Source: Bacteroides sp. (GTDB lineage Bacteria; Bacteroidota; Bacteroidia; Bacteroidales; P3). From it: a stretch of DNA of 64,000 bases. The translations under genes were made by a program, and so were the position numbers. Of this stretch, positions 7,778-14,977 are shown piece by piece; the stretch's first letter is position 1, and each line of letters opens with the position of its first letter. The notes under the pieces are model-generated. The model searched no databases. It worked only from the letters and a program-made list of their open reading frames with translations, and had not been told where the DNA came from. The stretch spans positions 16,422-80,421 of the forward strand of contig JAMPIH010000012.1 in the NCBI GenBank assembly GCA_023662825.1, in the 5' to 3' direction.

Positions 7778-8155
7778 ATGAAAACAAAACTTTTCACAAT
7801 GGTCATCGCGCTGGGAATGGCAGGTTATGCCTTCGCTGCGAAAGAATCGGCTTCCGTTAAGCCAGGAAACGTTATGTACGAATTCCGTGCTCCGAATAAT
7901 CCTTCAGGGTTCGAATTCGTTAAAAACGTTACTATTTACAAGGCTCTCGGTCCCACTTCCCGAGATGGGCAAACAGCAACTGCACAAAAAACGGCGTCTG
8001 TTTATATAAAAGACGGGGAATATTACATCAAAGTTCCTGATCTCAAACAACCCGTTAAAGTCGGAGACAACTATATGTATGGACGTACCGATCTGGATGG
8101 AGTCTGGAACGTTGACTTACAATACCATGCATGTGGCTGGTACTTCAATTTGTAG
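7778..8155 (+). CDS. Small exported protein of unknown function
   Basis: 125 residues, with a signal peptide (MKTKLFTMVIALGMAGYAFA) cut near AFAA. The mature ~105 residues are polar with likely beta strands and end in a Tyr/Trp-rich segment (YGRTDLDGVWNVDLQYHACG). There is a single Cys near the C-terminus. No family is recognised. It lies in the exported-protein cluster, 65 nt after the DUF1566 lipoprotein and just before the VanZ-like membrane gene. Confidence 0.7.
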   Translation: MKTKLFTMVIALGMAGYAFAAKESASVKPGNVMYEFRAPNNPSGFEFVKNVTIYKALGPTSRDGQTATAQKTASVYIKDGEYYIKVPDLKQPVKVGDNYMYGRTDLDGVWNVDLQYHACGWYFNL

Positions 8156-8162
8156 CAACGAT

Positions 8163-8582
8163 ATGTTCCGTCGCTATCTAAGTGCAGGCTTAGCAGTGTT
8201 CTTCGGGGGAATGATTTACCTGTTGTTCAGACCCGAAAGCGTAGGTTTTGCCGGTATCTTTCAGCATACGGAACCCATTAGGATAACGGCAAGCGATACA
8301 AACCTATTCGCTTATTTCTTTTTGTATTGCTTGCCCGATGCCTTGTGGTATTGGGCATTGCTCCACTTGCAGTTTGTATATAACAAACACAATATAAACA
8401 AGTTGCTTTTAATAGCCGCAATCCTCTTACCCTTTATTCTGGAATTTATGCAGTTCTTCGGCATATGTCGCGGAACATTTGATTGGTGTGACGTTTTTAC
8501 ATACTTAACCGTTTTAATAATCACAACATGGAAACAAAAACAAAAATTGGGCTTTGCCTTGCTCAAATCGCAATCTTGGTAG
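8163..8582 (+). CDS. Small multi-pass membrane protein, VanZ-like
   Basis: 139 residues with about four hydrophobic segments. The C-terminal part (LEFMQFFGICRGTFDWCDVF) has the E-x2-Q ... G-T-F-D-W-x-D arrangement characteristic of VanZ-like membrane proteins. The start ATG at 8163 opens directly into the first membrane segment; a frame from 8079 would overlap the previous gene heavily. Its last 55 nt overlap the next gene, so the two are translationally coupled. VanZ-like proteins are linked to envelope phenotypes, but the function here is unknown. Confidence 0.65.
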   Translation: MFRRYLSAGLAVFFGGMIYLLFRPESVGFAGIFQHTEPIRITASDTNLFAYFFLYCLPDALWYWALLHLQFVYNKHNINKLLLIAAILLPFILEFMQFFGICRGTFDWCDVFTYLTVLIITTWKQKQKLGFALLKSQSW

Positions 8583-8875
8583 TGTTTGTACTCTTGGCCT
8601 TGGGGTGTGGAGGTTCAAATGCCACCCAATATCCCAGCGGAGGCGGAAGCCATGGCGGGGGGTACAGCGGAGGCGGTTCGTCCAGTTCCTCTTCTAACTC
8701 AAGTCAGGTTGTCCGGGCAATCCGGGCATCCCTACAGGGGGGGATTTGTGGAGGAAATGGCTTTACCTATGTTGGTGCATACTCAAGTGCCCTTGAATGC
8801 AGCGAGGCTTGCGGAAGGAAAGGCTACTCATACTATTGCACGGGAGAAGACACGAGAGCCTGTTTCTGTAAATAG
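8528..8875 (+). CDS. Small lipoprotein with C-terminal six-Cys CS-alpha-beta (defensin-like) pattern
   Basis: 115 residues. A hydrophobic export segment (residues ~8-27) ends in a plausible lipobox LALGC (Cys27). A Gly/Ser linker (residues ~36-59) joins it to a compact Cys-rich tail (~70-115). The tail cysteines are C74, C91, C95, C104, C112 and C114, giving C-x16-C-x3-C-x8-C-x7-C-x-C. The C-x3-C plus C-x-C arrangement is that of the cysteine-stabilised alpha-beta fold of arthropod and fungal defensins. The gamma-core glycine before the fourth Cys is absent (YYC rather than GxC), and homology is unproven. The gene overlaps the preceding membrane-protein gene by 55 nt. It precedes, by 12 nt, a MauE/DoxX-thioredoxin membrane protein that could supply disulfide chemistry. 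Confidence 0.7.
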   Translation: METKTKIGLCLAQIAILVVFVLLALGCGGSNATQYPSGGGSHGGGYSGGGSSSSSSNSSQVVRAIRASLQGGICGGNGFTYVGAYSSALECSEACGRKGYSYYCTGEDTRACFCK

Positions 8876-8887
8876 CTCCATTTTTTG

Positions 8888-9817
8888 ATGACAAGCCATT
8901 CAAAAACCGTTCTTGCCATTATAGGCTTTATAACGGGAAGCGTTTTTCTTTTGTCCGGTTTTGGAAAGTTACCACATATCGCGGTATTCCAGAGCTTGAT
9001 CGCCGCTTATGGCATTGCATCGCTGTCCGCTTTTGGACCATTAATCGTGGTGGCCGAAATTATGCTCGGAATAGTCCTCGTTCTGGGTGTTTTTAGAAAG
9101 CAGGCGGCGATGCTCTCCTTTTATATGGCGCTAATCTTTACCATAGCCTATACCTACGGATACCGTAACCAAGGCATTGTTGAGTGTGGCTGTTTTGGAA
9201 ACATATTAGGCGAAACAAGGCCATTATGGGTCTATGCCCGCAACCTTGTGCTCTTAGTTCTCTTGGGCTATTTATCTATCTATGCAACCGACAGCATTAA
9301 TGATACGCATCCTTTATGGAAACGTATCGTGGCATGGGGAATCATTATCCCTTCCGTTTTTATTGCCGGAATGACCTCGTACCTAAGAATACAGGGCAAC
9401 CCCCAACACCCTTTTATAGGACGCCCTACAGACCAAACAGTTTTGGCAAAATACATAAACAAAAAGAAAGACAAAACGTTGCTTACCTTTATGAGTCCCA
9501 ATTGCCCGCATTGCATCAACTCAGTGGAAAACTACCTTTCTTTTATGAAAAGGGGTTGGGTCGATACAGGCTTTTGCTATATTTTATCGATGCCCGATTT
9601 AAACCAAGATTCCCTTTTTGAAAGACTACACCTCCTTTATCCTGAAATATCATGGAATGAATTGCCACGTGATAGTATTAGTTTTATCGAGGCTTTTCCT
9701 ACAACATTCCTCATAGAAAATGATACCATACGGAAAGTAATTATCGGAGAGATACCCTCTCCCCTACTTCTATTGGGGGATAGCCGCCAAGCTCCAACCT
9801 CAAACCAAGCATTATGA
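8888..9817 (+). CDS. MauE/DoxX-type membrane protein fused to a thioredoxin-like domain
   Basis: 309 residues. The N-terminal half has four to five membrane segments with the MauE-family features LSGFGKLPH near the N-terminus and the paired cysteines C100-G-C102 in VECGCFG. After another membrane segment (~145-165) comes a thioredoxin-like domain with SPNCPHC, giving a CPHC redox pair at Cys206/Cys209. MauE-type proteins act in periplasmic disulfide chemistry needed to mature disulfide-rich proteins. Here the redox domain is in the same chain. The ATG at 8888 is preferred over the adjacent TTG at 8885. It follows the six-Cys lipoprotein gene and overlaps the next short ORF through ATGA. It could oxidise or isomerise the Cys-rich partner (inference). 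Confidence 0.82.
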   Translation: MTSHSKTVLAIIGFITGSVFLLSGFGKLPHIAVFQSLIAAYGIASLSAFGPLIVVAEIMLGIVLVLGVFRKQAAMLSFYMALIFTIAYTYGYRNQGIVECGCFGNILGETRPLWVYARNLVLLVLLGYLSIYATDSINDTHPLWKRIVAWGIIIPSVFIAGMTSYLRIQGNPQHPFIGRPTDQTVLAKYINKKKDKTLLTFMSPNCPHCINSVENYLSFMKRGWVDTGFCYILSMPDLNQDSLFERLHLLYPEISWNELPRDSISFIEAFPTTFLIENDTIRKVIIGEIPSPLLLLGDSRQAPTSNQAL

Positions 9818-10018
9818 AAGCAATATTTGCAATTTTCCTAACGACAAGTGTGTTTAAACACCCTCTTTGTTGTTACGAGTAAAAAAATATGGGGACTGAA
9901 TAGTGGCATTCAAAAAGATAATAGCACTATCCGTTGCGGAATGGATGGCATACGCTTTCCATCTGAACTTTATTGTCAATATTTCTTCCATCTATCACTT
10001 AGCAAAATGAAGGGTTAA
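9814..10018 (+). pseudogene. Small exported-peptide ORF, probably frameshifted
   Basis: An ATG overlapping the upstream stop (ATGA at 9814) opens MKAIFAIFLTTSVF, a signal-peptide-like sequence, but the frame stops after 22 codons. In the +1 frame an open stretch runs from about 9857 to the TAA at 10016-10018 and reads like a mature small protein with two Cys (IRCGMDGIRF, then ELYCQYFF). A single-base indel near 9853-9858 would join them into a ~67-residue exported protein. It could be a decayed gene or an assembly indel. No family is recognised. Confidence 0.4.
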
Positions 10019-10039
10019 CCTCTTGTAAAATAAACTCAG

Positions 10040-10804
10040 ATGAAAATTTTTGAATTCATAAGGTTTTTTGTTCTGTCAACTCTATTTTTGACCGGCATTC
10101 GTCTCTACGGACAATCCTCTAATTCTGACTTACAAATCCCCGTGGTGAACAAGCTGCCAAGTTGGTATTGGACACAACGCCTCGGGCAAGCAATCGGAAT
10201 TTCAATGATAGAAGATTTAGGCAATCAAGAAGCGGCAAGAGAACAAGCCGTTTATTTTGCTCGTATGCGAGCGGCATTAATGGAACCGGACACCAATACT
10301 ATAAGTGGAAACATCTTGACGGCAACGATTTCCAACACCAAGGAAAACAAACAAACACTGCATGCCTCCGCCACATTGAAATTGCCGAATAACTACGAAA
10401 TTTTAGAGCAATGTAGATTAAAAAATGGAACGGTTTTAGTGTTGCTACAATATCGATACTCCGATTTATCCGAAACAGAGAACCTACTATTTGAATCCGA
10501 TTTTTTTGTACGAAACGACACAATTTATTCCGATGATTTTTTTATGGCAATCAAGGGAAAATTTGAAGTTAGCGGAGACGGTTCGCCCTGCAAGGATGGC
10601 TATGAATGGGATTTATATCATATCTTAGGAACACCTCTATATGACGCTGAAAGCACCTTCACATTACACACCTGGGATTACTATACCATTACCCATAATC
10701 TTAATTTACTGAATAGTCCAAACGAATTAGCTCAACCTTATATTGGTTGGCTTAATTTCGATAATTTGCGTCAACAGCTATACCGCAAACTATTCCATAA
10801 ATAA
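10040..10804 (+). CDS. Exported LPP20-like protein
   Basis: 254 residues with a signal peptide (to about LYGQ, residue 25). Residues ~37-140 form an LPP20-like domain: LPSWYWTQRLGQAIGISMIE, then the A-rich helix NQEAAREQAVYFARMRAALM. The C-terminal half has strand-like segments rich in aromatic residues and no recognised domain. It is the fifth LPP20-like protein in the co-directional cluster, separated from the others by the redox and small-peptide genes. No catalytic residues are seen. Confidence 0.72.
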   Translation: MKIFEFIRFFVLSTLFLTGIRLYGQSSNSDLQIPVVNKLPSWYWTQRLGQAIGISMIEDLGNQEAAREQAVYFARMRAALMEPDTNTISGNILTATISNTKENKQTLHASATLKLPNNYEILEQCRLKNGTVLVLLQYRYSDLSETENLLFESDFFVRNDTIYSDDFFMAIKGKFEVSGDGSPCKDGYEWDLYHILGTPLYDAESTFTLHTWDYYTITHNLNLLNSPNELAQPYIGWLNFDNLRQQLYRKLFHK

Positions 10805-10845
10805 ATCATACACGATATTTTACCAAACAAAACATAAACACCGCC

Positions 10846-12327
10846 ATGTACCGACTCTCTTTGATTACCTTTCTTTGCCTTACCAGCATCTTTTTCATTT
10901 CCGCTCAGCCCACCACCCAATCCGACTTCCAAAAGTTCGTAACCGAGCGCAACCAGAAGTTCGCCGAGTTCGAATCGGAGGCGCGGCAACGGTATGAGGC
11001 GTTCAGGAATAAGGCCAATGCCGATTATGCCGACTTTATGCAACACAAGTGGATTGCGGTAAAAACGGAACCGGCTGTTCCCGTACCACCGCTGCCTGAG
11101 CCGCCTGAACCGGTGGTAAAGGATCCCGAGGACAAATCTCCCGTGCCGGTAGAGCGTCTGCCATTCGCCAACATTTCCCCTTTGGCTCCGACCATACCGC
11201 AACCCGCCCCGCCCGTGCCCGTTATAGAACCCGCTCCCCGTCGTGCTTCCACTTTCGCCTTCAAGTTTTACAATACCCCTTGTGAGGTACGGCTCGATGC
11301 CTCGCAACGGTTCGCCCTGCCCGACGTTAGCGAGAAAACGGTGGCGGATATTTGGCGTTCGTTAGCCTCAGACCAAACGGATATGACCCTCTTAGACTGC
11401 CTGGTGCTCCGTAACAATCTCTTGCTCGGCGACTGGGGGTATATCAACCTCTTGCAAACACTCACGGAATCGTTTTTCGGGAAGCCCTGTTCCGAAGCCA
11501 CGCTGCTACAAATGTACCTGCTTACCCAATCGGGCTACAAGGTCCGCTTGGCGCGTGTCGAAGAACGTTTGGTGTTGCTGGTGGCGTTCTCGGAAACGCT
11601 CTATCAATACCGTTATATATCCAAAGGATCAGACAGGTTCTTTATTATGGACACCCTTGCGCCTTATGACGGCTACCATCTGTTTGATTACGCTTTTCCT
11701 GAAGAACAGCTGCCCTCCTTGCGCCAAGAGGAGGTTCCGGCGTTGGTGTTCCATGCCACGGAAAGCCGCACTTTCCGTTCGGACAAATATCCCTCTGTGC
11801 AGATGAGCCTGGCCACCAACCGCAACCTGATGGAATTTTACAACCACTACCCCCTGTGCAGCCAATGGCAGCACTACGTATCCGCGTCTTTGAGCGATGA
11901 AGTGAAAGAAGTGCTTTACCCTGCCCTGCGCGTCCAAATCGGCGGAAAGAGTCAGACGGAAGCCGTAGCCTTGTTGTTGGATTTCGTGCAGACCGCATTC
12001 GAATACCAGACCGATGACCAACAGTTCGGCTACGAACGCCCCTTGTTCGGAGACGAAACCTTTTTTTATCCGTACAGCGATTGCGAAGACCGCTCCATAC
12101 TGTTCGCCATCCTGGTACGTGAACTGGTCGGCTTGAACGTGGTATTGCTGTATTATCCAGGGCATTTGGCCACGGCTGTGAAGTTTACAACAGCAACACC
12201 GCCGGGCAGTTATTTTCCCTTGCAGGACGGCAGCTACGTAATTTGCGACCCCACCTATATCCACGCCGGCGTGGGCGAGTGCATGCCCCAGTACAAGGGC
12301 ATGAGCGCCACGATCATCCGGATATAA
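10846..12327 (+). CDS. Exported transglutaminase-like protein
   Basis: 493 residues. Signal peptide to about ISAQ (residue 20). A charged helical segment (~25-68, e.g. FVTERNQKFAEFESEARQRY) looks like a coiled coil. It is followed by a Pro/Val-rich linker (~76-130). The C-terminal domain has the transglutaminase/cysteine-protease-like triad pattern: Cys in YPYSDCEDRSILF, His in YYPGHLATAV and Asp in VICDPTY. This suggests a peptidase or cross-linking fold acting in the periplasm or at the surface. It is the last gene of the 3.75-12.3 kb cluster, 41 nt after the preceding gene. The substrate is unknown. Confidence 0.75.
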   Translation: MYRLSLITFLCLTSIFFISAQPTTQSDFQKFVTERNQKFAEFESEARQRYEAFRNKANADYADFMQHKWIAVKTEPAVPVPPLPEPPEPVVKDPEDKSPVPVERLPFANISPLAPTIPQPAPPVPVIEPAPRRASTFAFKFYNTPCEVRLDASQRFALPDVSEKTVADIWRSLASDQTDMTLLDCLVLRNNLLLGDWGYINLLQTLTESFFGKPCSEATLLQMYLLTQSGYKVRLARVEERLVLLVAFSETLYQYRYISKGSDRFFIMDTLAPYDGYHLFDYAFPEEQLPSLRQEEVPALVFHATESRTFRSDKYPSVQMSLATNRNLMEFYNHYPLCSQWQHYVSASLSDEVKEVLYPALRVQIGGKSQTEAVALLLDFVQTAFEYQTDDQQFGYERPLFGDETFFYPYSDCEDRSILFAILVRELVGLNVVLLYYPGHLATAVKFTTATPPGSYFPLQDGSYVICDPTYIHAGVGECMPQYKGMSATIIRI

Positions 12328-12361
12328 CTAGATTGTCTTTCAATCAATTCCCTTAAGAAAA

Positions 12362-12400
12362 TATTTGCAACCGTGGTTGAATCAACCACGGTTGCAAATA
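12362..12400. promoter_or_regulatory. 39-bp perfect palindrome upstream of the MFS transporter gene
   Basis: Arms TATTTGCAACCGTGGTTGA and TCAACCACGGTTGCAAATA are exact reverse complements, 19 nt each, around one central A. There is no T-run on either side, which argues against a simple terminator. The left arm contains the TTTG that could serve as a -33 element, and it lies 90 nt before the transporter start. It is probably an operator or a large hairpin. No other gene lies between 12328 and 12489. Confidence 0.75.
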
Positions 12401-12489
12401 GGCACCCTCTTCCCCGAAACATATCTTTCCGTATCTTCGCGCCCGGAAAACCGAGCCGAGGAAAGCCCCGGCCCATGCGGAACTGCATT

Positions 12490-13701
12490 ATGGAAAGCCA
12501 AGAACAACTTATCGCCCCCAAAAGATACTACCGTATCGCCGTCGGCGTTTTCTTTTTCCTTCAGGGATTCACGTTTGCCAGTTGGGCGGCGCGGATTCCC
12601 GACTTCAAGACCATTTTCTCGCTGAGCGACGGAGCTTTGGGCACGCTGCTCTTTGCCTTTCCGTTCGGGCAGTTGCTGGGCGTTTCCATCGCAGGCTACT
12701 TAGTGGAACGCTTTACCAGCCGCCGCACGCTGTTCTGCGCCGCCCTGCTCTACCCCTTCACGCTCTGCTGCCTCGGCTTTATCCCTTTCGTTTTCTCGCT
12801 TTCGGGGAACCTCCCCGCCTACGGCGTCTGGATCTTCGCGCTGGTGCTTTTCCTTTTAGGCATGGTGGCCAACCTGCACAACCTGTCGGTGAACACGCAG
12901 GCCGTGGCGGTCGAAAAGGTATATGGACGCAGCATCATGGCCACGTTCCACGGGCTGTGGAGCCTGGCCGGATTCGCGGCCGGCATCGTGGGCTCGTTCA
13001 TGGCCGCGCGCCATATCGTGCCCTTCTATCACTACACATTGATCCTGCTGTCCGGCATCCTGACGGTGGCGTTCCTGCACCGCTACACCATGCGGCAGGA
13101 CGTGGTTTCCGAAACCGCCAAAGACGAGAAGCCCACCTTCAATATCTTCAAGGGCATGGACGGTTTCGTGCTGCTGTTGGGATTTCTGGCGGGTGCCGGC
13201 ATGGTGTGCGAGGGCACGGTTTACGACTGGAGCGCGGTCTATTTCAAGCAGGTGATCGGCGTGCAGGAAGGCTATATCCGCGCCGGTTACACGGCCTGCA
13301 TGCTGGCCATGGCCTCGTGCCGCTTTCTGGCCGACGGCATCGTGAACCGCCTCGGTCAGGCCAAGGTGATGCTGATCTGTGGATTGACAACCATGCTCGG
13401 CTTCGTGATGATTGCCGCCTGGACCGACTTTGCCCTCGCCGTTATCGGTTCCGCGCTCGTGGGGCTGGGGGTTTCGGCCATCGTGCCCATCTGCTACAGC
13501 GCCGTTTCCAAGCATCAGGGCGTGGTGGCGGGGCGCGCCATCAATGCCGTTTCCACGATAGGGTTCTTTGGATTCGTGGCCGGCCCGCCCGTAATCGGGC
13601 ACCTCGCCCAGTGGATCGGGCTGCGCGCCACATTCCTGTTGATAGCAGCCTTGGCTGCCTGCATCGCCCTCCTCAGCGGCAAACTCCGATCCAAGAAATA
13701 A
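12490..13701 (+). CDS. MFS transporter (YbjJ-like)
   Basis: 403-residue inner-membrane protein with about 12 hydrophobic segments. The N-terminus (YRIAVGVFFFLQGFTFASWA, then ARIPDFK) and the loop SDGALGTLLFAFPFGQLLG are typical of the YbjJ-like major facilitator subgroup. The substrate is unknown. A later segment (FNIFKGMDGFVLLLGFLAGA, then EGTVYDWSAVYF) fits the second six-helix bundle. The ATG at 12490 was chosen; the frame is open from 12373, but that stretch covers part of the palindrome and promoter. It is monocistronic, followed by a hairpin terminator. Confidence 0.87.
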   Translation: MESQEQLIAPKRYYRIAVGVFFFLQGFTFASWAARIPDFKTIFSLSDGALGTLLFAFPFGQLLGVSIAGYLVERFTSRRTLFCAALLYPFTLCCLGFIPFVFSLSGNLPAYGVWIFALVLFLLGMVANLHNLSVNTQAVAVEKVYGRSIMATFHGLWSLAGFAAGIVGSFMAARHIVPFYHYTLILLSGILTVAFLHRYTMRQDVVSETAKDEKPTFNIFKGMDGFVLLLGFLAGAGMVCEGTVYDWSAVYFKQVIGVQEGYIRAGYTACMLAMASCRFLADGIVNRLGQAKVMLICGLTTMLGFVMIAAWTDFALAVIGSALVGLGVSAIVPICYSAVSKHQGVVAGRAINAVSTIGFFGFVAGPPVIGHLAQWIGLRATFLLIAALAACIALLSGKLRSKK

Positions 13702-13703
13702 CA

Positions 13704-13736
13704 AGAAGGGAGATTCTTGATGAGAATCTCCCTTCT
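13704..13736 (+). terminator. Terminator hairpin after the MFS gene
   Basis: Perfect 14-bp stem AGAAGGGAGATTCT / AGAATCTCCCTTCT around the loop TGATG, 3 nt after the stop codon and followed by an AT-rich stretch. Confidence 0.75.
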
Positions 13737-13813
13737 AAATAAAGATAAATTCTATTTTTCCCAATCCATTAATTCCTCAATTTTGGATTCAGTACGACTC
13801 TCGCTATAGAGAT

Positions 13814-13934
13814 GGTGCATTTTAAGGAGTGAGATGCGACGCTGCGAGGGGTGAACCCGAAAGAGCGTACTTTTGTACGTGACTGAGGCGTGAAGCCCCG
13901 AAGCAAGGAAGCAGCTCGCCCTTAAAATGTGCCA
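13814..13934. repeat. Intergenic repeat family B, copy 1 (at 3' end of rfbB)
   Basis: About 120 bp with inverted ends: the left end GGTGCATTTTAAGG pairs with the right end CCTTAAAATGTGCCACC. The right end covers the last codons and stop of rfbB. The core contains GAGATGCGA, GAGCGTACTTTTGTACGTG and GAAGCAGCTCGCC. These blocks recur in the same order in the element at 46632-46760 (opposite orientation), whose ends are different. It could fold into a long stem with internal hairpins. Confidence 0.75.
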
Positions 13935-14977
13935 CCGTATTGCTTGTCGTAGTACTTGAGATAATCCCCCGAGGTAACGTTTTTCAACCACTCTTCGTTG
14001 GAGAGGTACCAATCTACCGTGATTTCCATGCCCTGCTCGAAGGTTACCGAGGGTTTCCAGCCCAGTTGGCTTACCAATTTGGAGGAGTCGATGGCGTAAC
14101 GCAGGTCGTGGCCCGCGCGGTCCTGCACATAGGTGATCAGTTGTTCGGATTCCCCTTCCGCACGCCCCAGTTTCCTATCCACCAAACGGCAGAGCAGCTT
14201 CACGATCTCGATATTCCGCTTTTCGTTGTGGCCGCCCACATTGTAGGTTTCGCCCGATTCCCCTTTGTGGAAAATCAGGTCGATGGCCTGCACGTGATCC
14301 CCCACATAGAGCCAGTCGCGCACATTGAGCCCCTTGCCATATACAGGCAGCGGCTTGCGGTTGCGGATATTGTTGATGACCAGCGGAATCAGCTTCTCAG
14401 GAAACTGATACCCGCCGTAGTTGTTCGAGCAGTTGGAAATAACCACCGGCAGGCCGTAAGTATGGTAGTAGGCGCGCACCAGATGGTCGGAGCTGGCCTT
14501 GGAGGCCGAATAGGGGCTGCGCGGATCGTAGCGCGTGGTTTCCGTAAAATAACCTTCCTCACCCAAGGAACCATACACCTCGTCGGTGCTCACGTGGTAG
14601 AAACGCTTGCCCTCGAAATGGCCGTTCCAGGCCGCCCGCGCCGCATTGAGCAGGGTTACCGTGCCCACGATATTGGTGCGGATAAACTCCATCGGGTTCG
14701 AAATCGACCTATCTACATGCGATTCGGCCGCCAGGTGGATCACCCCGTCGAAACGGTATTTTTCAAACAGGGCCGTAACGAAATCCGAATCCACGATATC
14801 CCCCTTCTCGAACACGTAGTTGGGCATATTCTCGATGTCTTTCAGGTTTTCGAGGTTGCCCGCATAGGTAAGCTTGTCGAGGTTCACCACTTTCGTGTCC
14901 GGGTACTTCCTTACCCAGTGGCGCACCAGATGGGAGCCGATAAAGCCGGCGCCGCCGGTAATGAGAATCGTTTTCAT
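13922..14977 (-). CDS. rfbB: dTDP-glucose 4,6-dehydratase
   Basis: 351-residue cytoplasmic enzyme (RmlB/RfbB) that converts dTDP-glucose to dTDP-4-keto-6-deoxyglucose, the second step of dTDP-rhamnose synthesis. It is an extended short-chain dehydrogenase with the NAD site GGAGFIGSH at the N-terminus and LAAESHVDRS. The catalytic region is STDEVYGSL, with the active-site Asp-Glu, plus YSASKASSDH (Tyr-x3-Lys). Full length for the family. The start ATG overlaps the stop of the purF-like gene (ATGA at 14974-14977), so the two are translationally coupled. No other rml genes are nearby, which is unusual. The last codons lie inside repeat element B. Confidence 0.95.
   Translation of the reverse strand: MKTILITGGAGFIGSHLVRHWVRKYPDTKVVNLDKLTYAGNLENLKDIENMPNYVFEKGDIVDSDFVTALFEKYRFDGVIHLAAESHVDRSISNPMEFIRTNIVGTVTLLNAARAAWNGHFEGKRFYHVSTDEVYGSLGEEGYFTETTRYDPRSPYSASKASSDHLVRAYYHTYGLPVVISNCSNNYGGYQFPEKLIPLVINNIRNRKPLPVYGKGLNVRDWLYVGDHVQAIDLIFHKGESGETYNVGGHNEKRNIEIVKLLCRLVDRKLGRAEGESEQLITYVQDRAGHDLRYAIDSSKLVSQLGWKPSVTFEQGMEITVDWYLSNEEWLKNVTSGDYLKYYDKQYGGTF

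Noticed and set aside
13752..14012. Small minus-strand ORF ending SESRTESKIEELMDWEK
   Set aside because: It runs through repeat element B and overlaps rfbB in another frame. The tail looks coding-like but has no start or family support, so it may be a remnant at most.
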